Assembly: GCA_910584605.1 (NCBI GenBank)
Contig: CAJUAW010000023.1
Span: 20,110 to 27,968, forward strand
Length of the DNA stretch: 7,859 nucleotides
Source of the DNA: an uncultured Oscillospiraceae bacterium
GTDB taxonomy: Bacteria; Bacillota_A; Clostridia; Oscillospirales; Oscillospiraceae
Reading direction: 5' to 3'
Below the pieces are notes generated by a model, which ran no database searches, was not told the DNA's origin, and saw nothing but the letters and a program-made list of their open reading frames with translations. Shown one piece after another: positions 1 to 6,205 of the stretch. How positions within the stretch are numbered: the first letter of the stretch is position 1; each line of letters starts with the position of its first letter. A program made the translations under genes and the position numbers.

Positions 1-19
1 CACGACGCTCTTCCGATCT
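1..19 (+). other. Illumina TruSeq adapter remnant (5' contig end)
   Basis: These 19 bases match the 3' end of the Illumina TruSeq universal (read 1 side) adapter, ending in GCTCTTCCGATCT. They are library sequence and not genome. The first genuine base is 20. The match is from memory of the adapter sequence, but it is exact over the whole stretch and a matching adapter arm sits at the other end. Confidence 0.97.
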
Positions 20-24
20 GGCTG

Positions 25-72
25 AGTGGAGCGAAGTGGGGAGTTTTCCCTGAAAACAGCATTGAAGTGGGG
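25..72 (+). promoter_or_regulatory. Putative MraZ operator boxes upstream of mraZ
   Basis: Three AGTGGRG copies lie in the mraZ leader: AGTGGAG at 25-31, AGTGGGG at 35-41 and AGTGGGG at 66-72. The first two are exactly 10 bp apart, and the third is 31 bp further on, so all could face the same side of the helix. The nine bases GAAGTGGGG are identical at 33-41 and 64-72. MraZ is known to bind tandem TGGGA-type repeats (E. coli) or AAAGTG-type repeats (mycoplasmas) with a period of about 10 bp upstream of its own gene, so autoregulation is the natural reading. The third box abuts the ribosome site at 76-81. The contig starts at base 20, so further boxes and the promoter may be cut off. Confidence 0.6.
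44..56. repeat. Short inverted repeat in the mraZ leader
   Basis: TTTTC (44-48) and GAAAA (52-56) are perfect complements around a CCT spacer. They form a 5-bp dyad between the second and third putative MraZ boxes. It is AT-rich in GC-rich surroundings. It could be part of an operator or a small RNA hairpin, but five base pairs is weak and I assign no function. Confidence 0.3.
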
Positions 73-87
73 GAGAGGTGAGGGACG

Positions 88-504
88 GTGACCGGCACAT
101 ACGAGCACAGCATCGACGCCAAGGGCCGCCTGTTCATCCCCGCCAAGCTCCGGGAGGAGCTGGGCTCCGCCTTCTATCTGGCCATGGGAGTGGACGCCTG
201 CTTAGCCATCTACCCCCAGTCCACCTGGGACCGCTTCACCGAAAAATTCGCCTCCCTGCCCATGAGCCAGTCCAAGGCTATGCGCCCCCTGTTTGCCAAC
301 GCCGCCAAGTGCGAGCCGGACAGCCAGGGCCGTATCGTCATCCCCCAGAAGCTGCGCAAGTACGCCGGGCTGGAGAAGGAGACGGTTATCATCGGCGTTC
401 ACGACCGGGCGGAGATCTGGTCCGCCGCCGCCTGGAACGCCCAGGAGGAGGACGAGATGACCCCCGAGAAGATGGCCGCCTGTATGGCCGAGCTGGGGTT
501 CTGA
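88..504 (+). CDS. mraZ: Transcriptional regulator MraZ
   Basis: MraZ is a DNA-binding regulator of the dcw cluster, built of two SpoVT/AbrB-like domains that assemble into a ring. The 138-residue product has both halves. The first has DAKGR at residues 10-14 followed by LFIPAKLREELG, and the second has DSQGR at 78-82 followed by IVIPQKLRKYAG. These are the paired DxxGR motifs of the family. Length is close to the usual 140-150. The GTG at 88 is chosen because it gives the expected start (MTGTYEHSIDAKGR) and has AGGTGA at 76-81 in front. A GTG at 78 is in another frame. The gene ends 3 bases before rsmH, its normal partner, and the AGTGG repeats upstream suggest that it controls its own operon. 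Confidence 0.95.
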   Translation: MTGTYEHSIDAKGRLFIPAKLREELGSAFYLAMGVDACLAIYPQSTWDRFTEKFASLPMSQSKAMRPLFANAAKCEPDSQGRIVIPQKLRKYAGLEKETVIIGVHDRAEIWSAAAWNAQEEDEMTPEKMAACMAELGF

Positions 505-507
505 GTT

Positions 508-1443
508 ATGAGTGAATTTACCCACTGCCCCGTCCTGCTGGACGAGTGTATCGAAGCGTTAAACATCCGTTCCGATGGAATCTATCTGGACGGCACCTTG
601 GGCCGGGCGGGCCACAGCCGGGAGATCGTCCGGCGGCTGGCCGGCGGACGGCTCATCTGCGTGGACCGGGATCAGGCGGCGCTGGACGCCGCTCAGGAGC
701 GGCTGGCCCCCTGGATGGACAAGGTGACCCTGGTCCACTGCAACTTTGACCAGGTGGACCGCATATTGGACAAGCTGTCCCTGCCCGGTGTGGACGGGAT
801 GCTCTTTGATCTGGGCGTCTCCTCCCCCCAGCTGGACGACGGCAGCCGGGGCTTTTCCTACATGGCCGACGCCCCCCTGGACATGCGCATGGACCGGGAG
901 GAGGGACTCACCGCCGCCAGCGTGGTCAACACCTGGTCCCAGGAGGAGCTGCGCAGAATTCTCTCCCGCTATGGGGAGGAGCGGTATGCGCCTCAGATCG
1001 CCGGGGCCATCGTCCGCCGCAGGGAGGACAGGCCCATCGCCTCCACCCTGGAGCTGGTGGAGATTATCAAAAGCGCCATGCCCGGAAAAGCCCTGCGGGA
1101 GAAGCAGCACCCCGCCAAGCGCACCTTTCAGGCCATCCGCATCGCCGTCAACGACGAGCTGGCCTCGGTGGAGCGGATGCTTCAGCGGGCCGTGCCCCGG
1201 CTGAACCGGGGCGGACGGCTGGCCGTGATCACCTTCCACTCCCTGGAGGACCGGATCGTCAAAACCGGTCTGGCCGGCTTTGCGAAGGGCTGCACCTGTC
1301 CGCCGGATTTTCCCGTGTGCGTCTGCGGGAAAAAGCCAGTGGTCAGGCTGGTACACAGAAAACCCATCGTCCCCAGTGAGACAGAGATGGAAGAAAATCC
1401 CCGCGCCCGCAGCGCCAAGCTGAGGACGGCGGAACGATTATGA
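508..1443 (+). CDS. rsmH: 16S rRNA (cytosine-1402-N4)-methyltransferase RsmH
   Basis: RsmH (formerly MraW) uses S-adenosylmethionine to methylate N4 of C1402 in the 16S rRNA P site. The 311-residue product is of normal length. Visible motifs are HCPVLLDE at 6-13, the SAM-binding segment LDGTLGRAGHS at 27-37, the acidic SAM contact region VDRDQAALDAA at 52-62, and FDLGVSSPQLDD at 100-111. HPAKRTFQAIRIAVNDEL at 201-218 and GGRLAVITFHSLEDRIVK at 235-252 follow. The glycine motif reads GRAGHS where GRGGHS is common, a mild change. The ATG lies 3 bases after the mraZ stop. Only a weak G-rich ribosome site (GGGG, 495-498) precedes it, so translational coupling to mraZ is likely. The C-terminal cysteine cluster (CTCPPDFPVCVCG, 262-274) is common in Firmicute members. 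Confidence 0.97.
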   Translation: MSEFTHCPVLLDECIEALNIRSDGIYLDGTLGRAGHSREIVRRLAGGRLICVDRDQAALDAAQERLAPWMDKVTLVHCNFDQVDRILDKLSLPGVDGMLFDLGVSSPQLDDGSRGFSYMADAPLDMRMDREEGLTAASVVNTWSQEELRRILSRYGEERYAPQIAGAIVRRREDRPIASTLELVEIIKSAMPGKALREKQHPAKRTFQAIRIAVNDELASVERMLQRAVPRLNRGGRLAVITFHSLEDRIVKTGLAGFAKGCTCPPDFPVCVCGKKPVVRLVHRKPIVPSETEMEENPRARSAKLRTAERL

Positions 1444-1475
1444 GCTGACAAGCGCACCGGACAAGGAGGAACACT

Positions 1476-2039
1476 ATGGCCAGTTACCGCCGCCGAAATA
1501 CAACCACATACGGTACCTACGGCAGCGTGGCCTACGCTCCGGCTTACGACGGCAGCGCCGCCCGGGCGCCCCGGCGGGAGGAGGAACTCCGGCGGGCTCC
1601 GGCGCCCTACCCCCAGCGGAAGCAGCAGGTCCGGAAGCGGGAGCGGGCCAAGATTCAGGTCCGGCAGGCGGGGGCGGTGGCCCCCTTCGCGGTGATCGGA
1701 TTTCTGGCGGTGGCCCTCTTTGCCGCCATGCTGGTCACCAGCTACGCCCAGCTCACGGTGGCCAACGACGAGATGGTCCGGCTGCGCAGCGAGCTGTCCC
1801 AGCTGAAGAGCGACAACGCCACCCTGACCGCCCAGTACGAAAAGGTCTTCGATCTGGCCGCCCTTCAGGAGGCGGTGGGGGACACTATGGTCCGTCCCAC
1901 CAGCGACCAGGTGGTGTATATCGACCTGTCCGAGCCGGATACCGTCACCGTCTACAAGGACATGACCCCCTCGCCCCTGCGGACCCTTCTGGACGGCGCG
2001 GGCGACATTTTCAGCAGCATCATAGAATATTTCCGCTGA
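1476..2039 (+). CDS. ftsL: FtsL-like cell division protein (bitopic, coiled coil)
   Basis: The 187-residue protein sits where FtsL belongs, between rsmH and the division PBP, and has FtsL architecture. There is a basic cytoplasmic N-terminus (1-65), one membrane helix at about 66-89 and a heptad-like coiled coil at about 93-125 (LRSELSQLKSDNATL). An extracytoplasmic tail follows. FtsL joins DivIC/DivIB-type proteins and the FtsW-PBP synthase at the septum. The assignment rests on position and topology, because FtsL sequences diverge too much for motif matching. It is longer than the usual 90-130 residues. The N-terminus is rich in Tyr, Ala and Arg, and about 60 residues follow the coiled coil, ending in a possible amphipathic helix (173-187). 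The ATG has AAGGAGGA at 1463-1470, 6 bases away when measured from GGAGG. Confidence 0.85.
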   Translation: MASYRRRNTTTYGTYGSVAYAPAYDGSAARAPRREEELRRAPAPYPQRKQQVRKRERAKIQVRQAGAVAPFAVIGFLAVALFAAMLVTSYAQLTVANDEMVRLRSELSQLKSDNATLTAQYEKVFDLAALQEAVGDTMVRPTSDQVVYIDLSEPDTVTVYKDMTPSPLRTLLDGAGDIFSSIIEYFR

Positions 2040-2091
2040 GGCGCACATAGTGTAAAACGGGCCAGCTGGACACCGGTAAATAGAGAGATCC

Positions 2092-2124
2092 GGGCGCAAG
2101 AAAGGGGCTTTCTTGCGCCCTTTT
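2092..2124 (+). terminator. Rho-independent terminator-like hairpin inside the operon
   Basis: GGGCGCAAGAAAG (2092-2104) and CTTTCTTGCGCCC (2108-2120) are perfect reverse complements around a GGG loop. This 13-bp stem is followed at once by TTTT (2121-2124) and then CC. The shape is that of an intrinsic terminator for + strand transcription, but the T-run is short, so termination may be partial. It lies in the 105-bp gap between the ftsL-like gene and the PBP gene. I see no promoter between it and the PBP start, so it would act as an attenuator or an mRNA processing or stability element. The PBP ribosome site at 2131-2140 is outside the stem. Confidence 0.75.
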
Positions 2125-2130
2125 CCAAGC

Positions 2131-2147
2131 AAAGGAGGGGCACATTG
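2131..2147 (+). promoter_or_regulatory. Ribosome binding site and TTG start of the PBP gene
   Basis: AAAGGAGGGG (2131-2140) lies in front of TTG at 2145, with 6 bases between GGAGG and the start codon. No ATG with a comparable site is nearby, and the resulting basic N-terminus (MSRPRSKRPGR) suits a cytoplasmic tail ahead of the membrane anchor. The site therefore decides the TTG start. Confidence 0.85.
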
Positions 2148-4619
2148 AGCAGACCAAGAAGCAAACGTCCGGGCCGGGCCCCGGCGCGAAGCAAGTACGA
2201 ACAGGGGATCGGCTGGGCCGGCGCTCCCACGAGCGCCACCCGGGGCACCCACTCCAAGCTGTCCATCCTGCGGCGGACGCTGCTGCTGATGACCGTGTGC
2301 GGCATTATGATGTTCGGCCCCCTGGTGTGGAAGCTGTACGACATCGCGATTCTCCACCACGACGAGTATCAGAAGCGGGCCAGCGACCAGCAGACCCTGG
2401 ACTTTTCCATCTCCGCCCAGCGGGGCAATATCTACGACCGCAACGGCAACGTGCTGGCCATGTCCGCTACCGTGTATAAGCTGATCCTGTCCCCGCGGGA
2501 CCTGCTGGCCACCGTACCCAAAAAGGACAGCGAGGGCAATGACCTGGACAGCGAGGTCTACCAGGCCAATGTGGCCCTGCGCCAGGACCAGATGGTGGCC
2601 GAGCTGATGGAGCTGATCCCCAGCCTGAACCGGGAAGAGGTGAGCAAGAAGGTCCATGCCACCAACTCCGCCTACTGGGAGGTCAAGACCAACATTGAGG
2701 AGGAGGACGCCGAGGTCCTGCGGGAGTACCTCACCGAGCACAAGACCGCCTCTTACCTGTACCTCCTGCCCGACACCAAGCGGTACTACCCCTACTCCGG
2801 CCTGGCCGCCCAGGCCCTGGGCTTTGTCAACGCCAACGGCGGGGCCTACGGCATCGAGGCGGTGTACAACGACGTGCTGGAGGGCACCCCCGGCCGGGTG
2901 CTGACCAACAAGACGGCCGGCGGCACCGAGCGGTACAACACCTACGCCGAGTACATTGACGCCGTGGACGGCTACGACCTGACCCTCACCATCGACGCCA
3001 CCATCCAGTCCTACCTGGAAAAGACCTTGGAGGAGGGGATCAAAAAGTACGACATCCAGGACGGCGCCTTCGGCATCGTGATGAACCCCAAGACCGGAGC
3101 CATCTACGCCATCGGCAGCTCCCCGGATTTCGACCTGAACCACTACTCAACGATCATTGACGGCGTGCTCCTGTCTCAGATGGACGAGAATGCCGGCGCC
3201 ATCTATGAAAAGCTGAAGGCGGGCAACACCGAACACCTCTCCGACAGCGAGCTGATGGCCAAAGCGGAGAGCCAGGCCCTGTCCGACGCCCAAAACACCC
3301 AGTGGCGCAGCAAGGCCATTGACTCCCGGTATGAGCCGGGATCGGTGTTCAAGGCGGTGGTGCTGGCCGCCGCCCTGGAGGAGGGGCTGGTCACCGAGAG
3401 CGACCACTTTTACTGCTCCGGCTCCCTCCGGGTGGCCGACCGGGAGATCAAGTGCTCCAACACGCGGGGCCACAAGGACCAGGACCTGACCAAAGCCGTG
3501 GGCAACTCCTGCAACCCCGCCTTTATGGAGATCGGCAAGCGGCTGGGCAAGGATAAGTTTTATGAGTATTTCGAGGCTTTTGGCCTGATGGAAAAGACCG
3601 GAATCGACCTGCCCGGCGAGGCCAGCCTGGCCGGAGCCATCTGGGATCGGGACAAAATGGGCGAGGTGGAGCTGGCCACCGCCTCCTTCGGCCAGCGGTT
3701 TGAGATCACCCCCCTGCAGATGATCTGCGCCTTTTCCGCCGTCATCAACGGAGGCAACCTGGTCAAACCCTATGTGGTCCAGTCCATCAGCACCGGGGAC
3801 GGCGCCGTCATCCAGAACACCGAGACGGAGACCGTCCGCCAGGTGATCAGCGCTGAGACCAGCCAGCGGGCTGCCAACATCCTGGAGAAGGTGGTGTCGG
3901 AGGGCACCGGCGGCAACGCCTATGTGGCGGGCTACCGCATCGGAGGGAAAACCGGCTCCTCCGAGGTGGGTACCGCGGGCGACCACACCCTGGTCTCCTT
4001 TATGGGCTACGCCCCCGCCAACGACCCCCAGGTCATCGTCCTGCTGGCCTATGACCGCCCCCTGCCCCGAGAGCTGGGGACGCACTGCAACTACATCGCT
4101 GACGGCACCTACATCAGCGGCGGCAACATGGCCGCCCCCATGGCGGGCCCCCTGATCGCGGAGATCCTGGACTATCTGGGCGTGGAAAAGATCTACAGCG
4201 CCGACGAGTCCGCCGCCGTGGATGTACCCACCCCCAGGGTGACCGGCATGACCGTAGGCGACGCTGAGGACGCGCTGGAGAAGAAGAACCTGAAATGCCG
4301 CACCATCGGCACCGGAGACATCGTATCCCGGCAGGTCCCCAGCTCGGGCGCCAGCATCCCCGGGGGTTCCACCGTCATCCTGTATCTGGGCGACGCCGTG
4401 CCCGATTCCAGCGCGGAGGTGCCGGACGTCACCGGCATGACCTATGAGGCCGCGAAAAACGCCCTGGAACGGGAGGGCTTCTTTATGCGGGCCTCCGGTG
4501 TGTCCGTCTACTACAGCAACTCCACCACCGCCGCCAGCCAGAGCGTCAATGCGGGCGATATGGCCGCAGTCGGCTCGGTGATCAACGTCCAGTTCTATAA
4601 CGTGGTGGAGGACAACTAG
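2145..4619 (+). CDS. Class B penicillin-binding protein (FtsI/SpoVD type) with two PASTA domains
   Basis: This is a membrane-anchored DD-transpeptidase that crosslinks septal or spore peptidoglycan. The 824 residues run as a basic cytoplasmic tail, a membrane helix at about 42-66, and a PBP dimerisation domain beginning at RGNIYDRNG (93-101). The transpeptidase domain follows, then two PASTA repeats at about 695-749 and 758-817. All three catalytic motifs are present: SVFK (Ser400-Lys403), SCN (455-457) and KTGS (602-605). About 60 residues separate PDFDLN (327-332) from the YEPGS serine motif, longer than in Bacillus SpoVD. Cys424, Cys437, His443 and Cys648 could form a metal site. The domain set does not separate vegetative FtsI/PBP2 from sporulation SpoVD, so I give no symbol. 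The start is TTG, after a hairpin. Confidence 0.96.
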   Translation: MSRPRSKRPGRAPARSKYEQGIGWAGAPTSATRGTHSKLSILRRTLLLMTVCGIMMFGPLVWKLYDIAILHHDEYQKRASDQQTLDFSISAQRGNIYDRNGNVLAMSATVYKLILSPRDLLATVPKKDSEGNDLDSEVYQANVALRQDQMVAELMELIPSLNREEVSKKVHATNSAYWEVKTNIEEEDAEVLREYLTEHKTASYLYLLPDTKRYYPYSGLAAQALGFVNANGGAYGIEAVYNDVLEGTPGRVLTNKTAGGTERYNTYAEYIDAVDGYDLTLTIDATIQSYLEKTLEEGIKKYDIQDGAFGIVMNPKTGAIYAIGSSPDFDLNHYSTIIDGVLLSQMDENAGAIYEKLKAGNTEHLSDSELMAKAESQALSDAQNTQWRSKAIDSRYEPGSVFKAVVLAAALEEGLVTESDHFYCSGSLRVADREIKCSNTRGHKDQDLTKAVGNSCNPAFMEIGKRLGKDKFYEYFEAFGLMEKTGIDLPGEASLAGAIWDRDKMGEVELATASFGQRFEITPLQMICAFSAVINGGNLVKPYVVQSISTGDGAVIQNTETETVRQVISAETSQRAANILEKVVSEGTGGNAYVAGYRIGGKTGSSEVGTAGDHTLVSFMGYAPANDPQVIVLLAYDRPLPRELGTHCNYIADGTYISGGNMAAPMAGPLIAEILDYLGVEKIYSADESAAVDVPTPRVTGMTVGDAEDALEKKNLKCRTIGTGDIVSRQVPSSGASIPGGSTVILYLGDAVPDSSAEVPDVTGMTYEAAKNALEREGFFMRASGVSVYYSNSTTAASQSVNAGDMAAVGSVINVQFYNVVEDN

Positions 4620-4650
4620 CGCATCTATAGAGAATGAAACCGCACCCATG

Positions 4651-4665
4651 AGGGGTGACACCATG
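4651..4665 (+). promoter_or_regulatory. Ribosome binding site deciding the murE start
   Basis: AGGGGTGA (4651-4658) is well spaced for the ATG at 4663. It lies downstream of the alternative in-frame ATG at 4648, which has no clear ribosome site of its own. The shorter protein also starts like other MurE proteins (MKLHALL). Confidence 0.75.
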
Positions 4666-6153
4666 AAACTGCACGCGCTGTTGGCGGGCGTCCCCCTCAC
4701 CGGGGGGAGCCCCGACCTGGACATGGAAATTTCTTCCATATCCTATGACACCCGGACCCTACAGCCCGGCGCCCTCTTCGTGGCGCTGACCGGGGACAGA
4801 ACCGACGGCCACCGGCACATCCGGGAGGCCCTGGACAAGGGGGCCGCCGCCGTTCTGTGCCAGCAGGCTCCCCGGGAACCCGGCCCCTGGCTGACCACCG
4901 GGGACAGCCGTCTGGCGCTGGCGCTGGTATCCGCCAACTGGTTTGGCCATCCGGGGGATTCCATGACGCTGGCCGCCGTCACCGGCACCAACGGAAAGAC
5001 CACCACCACCAACCTGCTGAAGGAGCTGCTGGAGCGGACGGCCGGGGCCAAGGTGGGGCTGATCGGCACCAACCGGAACATGATCGGCCAGCGGGAGCTG
5101 TCCGCCCACCGCACCACCCCGGAGAGCTGGGAACTCCAGTCCCTTCTGCGGCAGATGGCCGACGAGGGCTGCACCCATGTGGTGATGGAGGTCTCCTCCC
5201 ACGCCCTGGTCCAGCACCGGACGGCGGGGGTGACCTTCGACGTGGGGGTGTTCACCAACCTGACCCAGGACCATTTGGACTACCACCACACTATGGAGGC
5301 GTACCGCGCCGCCAAGGGACTGCTCTTCCGGCAGTGCCGGAGGGCGGTCCTCAACCTGGACGACGAGGCGGGGCGGTGGTACCGGACCCAGGTGGACTGC
5401 CCTGTCTTCACCTACTCGGAGAATAAGGACGGGGCGGACCTCTCCGCGAAAAACATCCGCCTCTTCCCCAGCCATGTGGAGTTTGAGGCGCTCACCCTGG
5501 GCCGCATTTTCCGGGTCCATCTGCCCATTCCAGGCGGGTTTTCCATTTACAACGCTCTGGCGGCGCTGTCGGCGGGGCTGTGCCTGGGGCTGGACCTGGA
5601 GAAAATGGCCGCCGCCATGCCGGCAGTCCACGGGGTGAAGGGCCGGGTGGAGGTGGTGCCCGTCCCACGGGCCTACACCGTGATCATTGACTACGCCCAC
5701 ACCCCAAACGCCTTGGAGAACATCCTCACCACCGCCCGGGGCTTTACGGCGGGCCGCCTGATCTGCCTCTTTGGCTGCGGCGGCGACCGGGACCGGGGCA
5801 AACGTCCCATCATGGGGGCCGTCGCCGGGGAGCTGGCGGATGTGGTGGTGGTCACCTCCGACAATCCCCGCACCGAGGACCCGGAGGCCATCATCGGTGA
5901 GATCCTGGCCGGCATGGAGCAGGCGGAGGCCGCCCTGCATGTGGAGCCCGACCGCAAGGCGGCCATCGCCTGGGCGCTGGAGCAGGGCAGGCCGGGGGAC
6001 GTGATTGTGCTGGCAGGCAAGGGCCACGAGACCTATCAGGAGACCGGCGGCGTCCAGCACCACCTGGACGAGCGGGAGGTGGTGGCGGCATATTTTGCTC
6101 CCGGAGAGGCCCGACAAGAAAGGACTGGAAAAGTCCCGGCGAATGTGATATAA
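4663..6153 (+). CDS. murE: UDP-MurNAc-L-Ala-D-Glu:meso-diaminopimelate ligase MurE
   Basis: MurE is the cytoplasmic ATP-dependent ligase that adds the third residue to the UDP-MurNAc dipeptide. From the ATG at 4663 it has 496 residues, in the normal range. Motifs are SYDTR (27-31) in the UMP-binding domain, the P-loop GTNGKTTTT (108-116) and HRTTPES (149-155) for the substrate. EVSSHAL (176-182) and AYRAAKGLLF (213-222) follow, and Lys218 of the latter matches the carbamylated lysine of the family. In the C-terminal domain, DNPRTEDP (400-407) and GKGHE (452-456) are the signature for meso-diaminopimelate; lysine-adding enzymes lack the DNPR arginine. The substrate is thus inferred to be meso-A2pm. 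The gene starts 43 bases after the PBP stop. Its last codons contain a promoter for mraY. murF does not follow. Confidence 0.97.
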   Translation: MKLHALLAGVPLTGGSPDLDMEISSISYDTRTLQPGALFVALTGDRTDGHRHIREALDKGAAAVLCQQAPREPGPWLTTGDSRLALALVSANWFGHPGDSMTLAAVTGTNGKTTTTNLLKELLERTAGAKVGLIGTNRNMIGQRELSAHRTTPESWELQSLLRQMADEGCTHVVMEVSSHALVQHRTAGVTFDVGVFTNLTQDHLDYHHTMEAYRAAKGLLFRQCRRAVLNLDDEAGRWYRTQVDCPVFTYSENKDGADLSAKNIRLFPSHVEFEALTLGRIFRVHLPIPGGFSIYNALAALSAGLCLGLDLEKMAAAMPAVHGVKGRVEVVPVPRAYTVIIDYAHTPNALENILTTARGFTAGRLICLFGCGGDRDRGKRPIMGAVAGELADVVVVTSDNPRTEDPEAIIGEILAGMEQAEAALHVEPDRKAAIAWALEQGRPGDVIVLAGKGHETYQETGGVQHHLDEREVVAAYFAPGEARQERTGKVPANVI

Positions 6154-6154
6154 T
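6126..6154 (+). promoter_or_regulatory. Extended -10 sigma-A type promoter for mraY-ftsW
   Basis: TATAAT at 6149-6154 is a perfect -10 box. It carries the extended element TGA immediately before it (TG at 6146-6147), and a 4-of-6 -35 box (TGGAAA, 6126-6131) lies 17 bases upstream. The -10 overlaps the murE stop codon (TAA, 6151-6153). Transcription would start near 6161, about 40 bases before mraY. It stands out in this GC-rich DNA, where other TATAAT-like strings lack a -35 partner. It would let mraY and ftsW be expressed apart from the upstream genes. Confidence 0.65.
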
Positions 6155-6188
6155 CGACTGCCTTATGTGCTTCAAAAGAGAAAAAACC

Positions 6189-6205
6189 GGGAGGGTTCCA
6201 ATATG
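6189..6205 (+). promoter_or_regulatory. Ribosome binding site deciding the mraY start
   Basis: GGGAGGG (6189-6195) is 7 bases before ATG at 6203. An in-frame GTG at 6167 would place this site inside the gene and add a charged 12-residue extension ahead of the first membrane helix. The ATG is therefore preferred. Confidence 0.85.

Noticed and set aside
78..515. A + strand frame starting at GTG 78 that overlaps mraZ.
   Set aside because: It is out of frame with the MraZ motifs and its translation is Arg/Pro/Gly-rich without recognisable domains.
1445..1450. CTGACA after the rsmH stop as a -35 box for ftsL.
   Set aside because: The base window where the -10 should be reads GGAACA around the ribosome site, with no TATAAT-like match.
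2077..2082. TAAATA before the hairpin as a -10 box.
   Set aside because: It matches consensus at three of six positions, has no -35 partner, and any transcript would meet the hairpin at once.
1182..3143. A 653-codon open frame on the minus strand, with similar long frames at 3147-4739, 4759-6117 and 6419-7849.
   Set aside because: They lie wholly opposite well-identified genes. Long antisense frames arise from GC-rich third positions, and their translations are low-complexity (Gly, His, Val, Gln) with no family motif. The last one starts in adapter.
4596..4631. TATAAC (4596-4601) and TATAGA (4626-4631) near the PBP stop as promoters for murE.
   Set aside because: No -35-like sequence lies 16-18 bases upstream of either, and the first is coding for the PBP C-terminus.
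4648..4662. Upstream in-frame ATG for murE giving five extra residues.
   Set aside because: It has no clear ribosome site and would bury the good AGGGGTGA site inside the gene.
6167..6202. Upstream in-frame GTG for mraY.
   Set aside because: It has no ribosome site in front, lies close to the predicted transcription start, and adds a charged tail that does not suit the family N-terminus.
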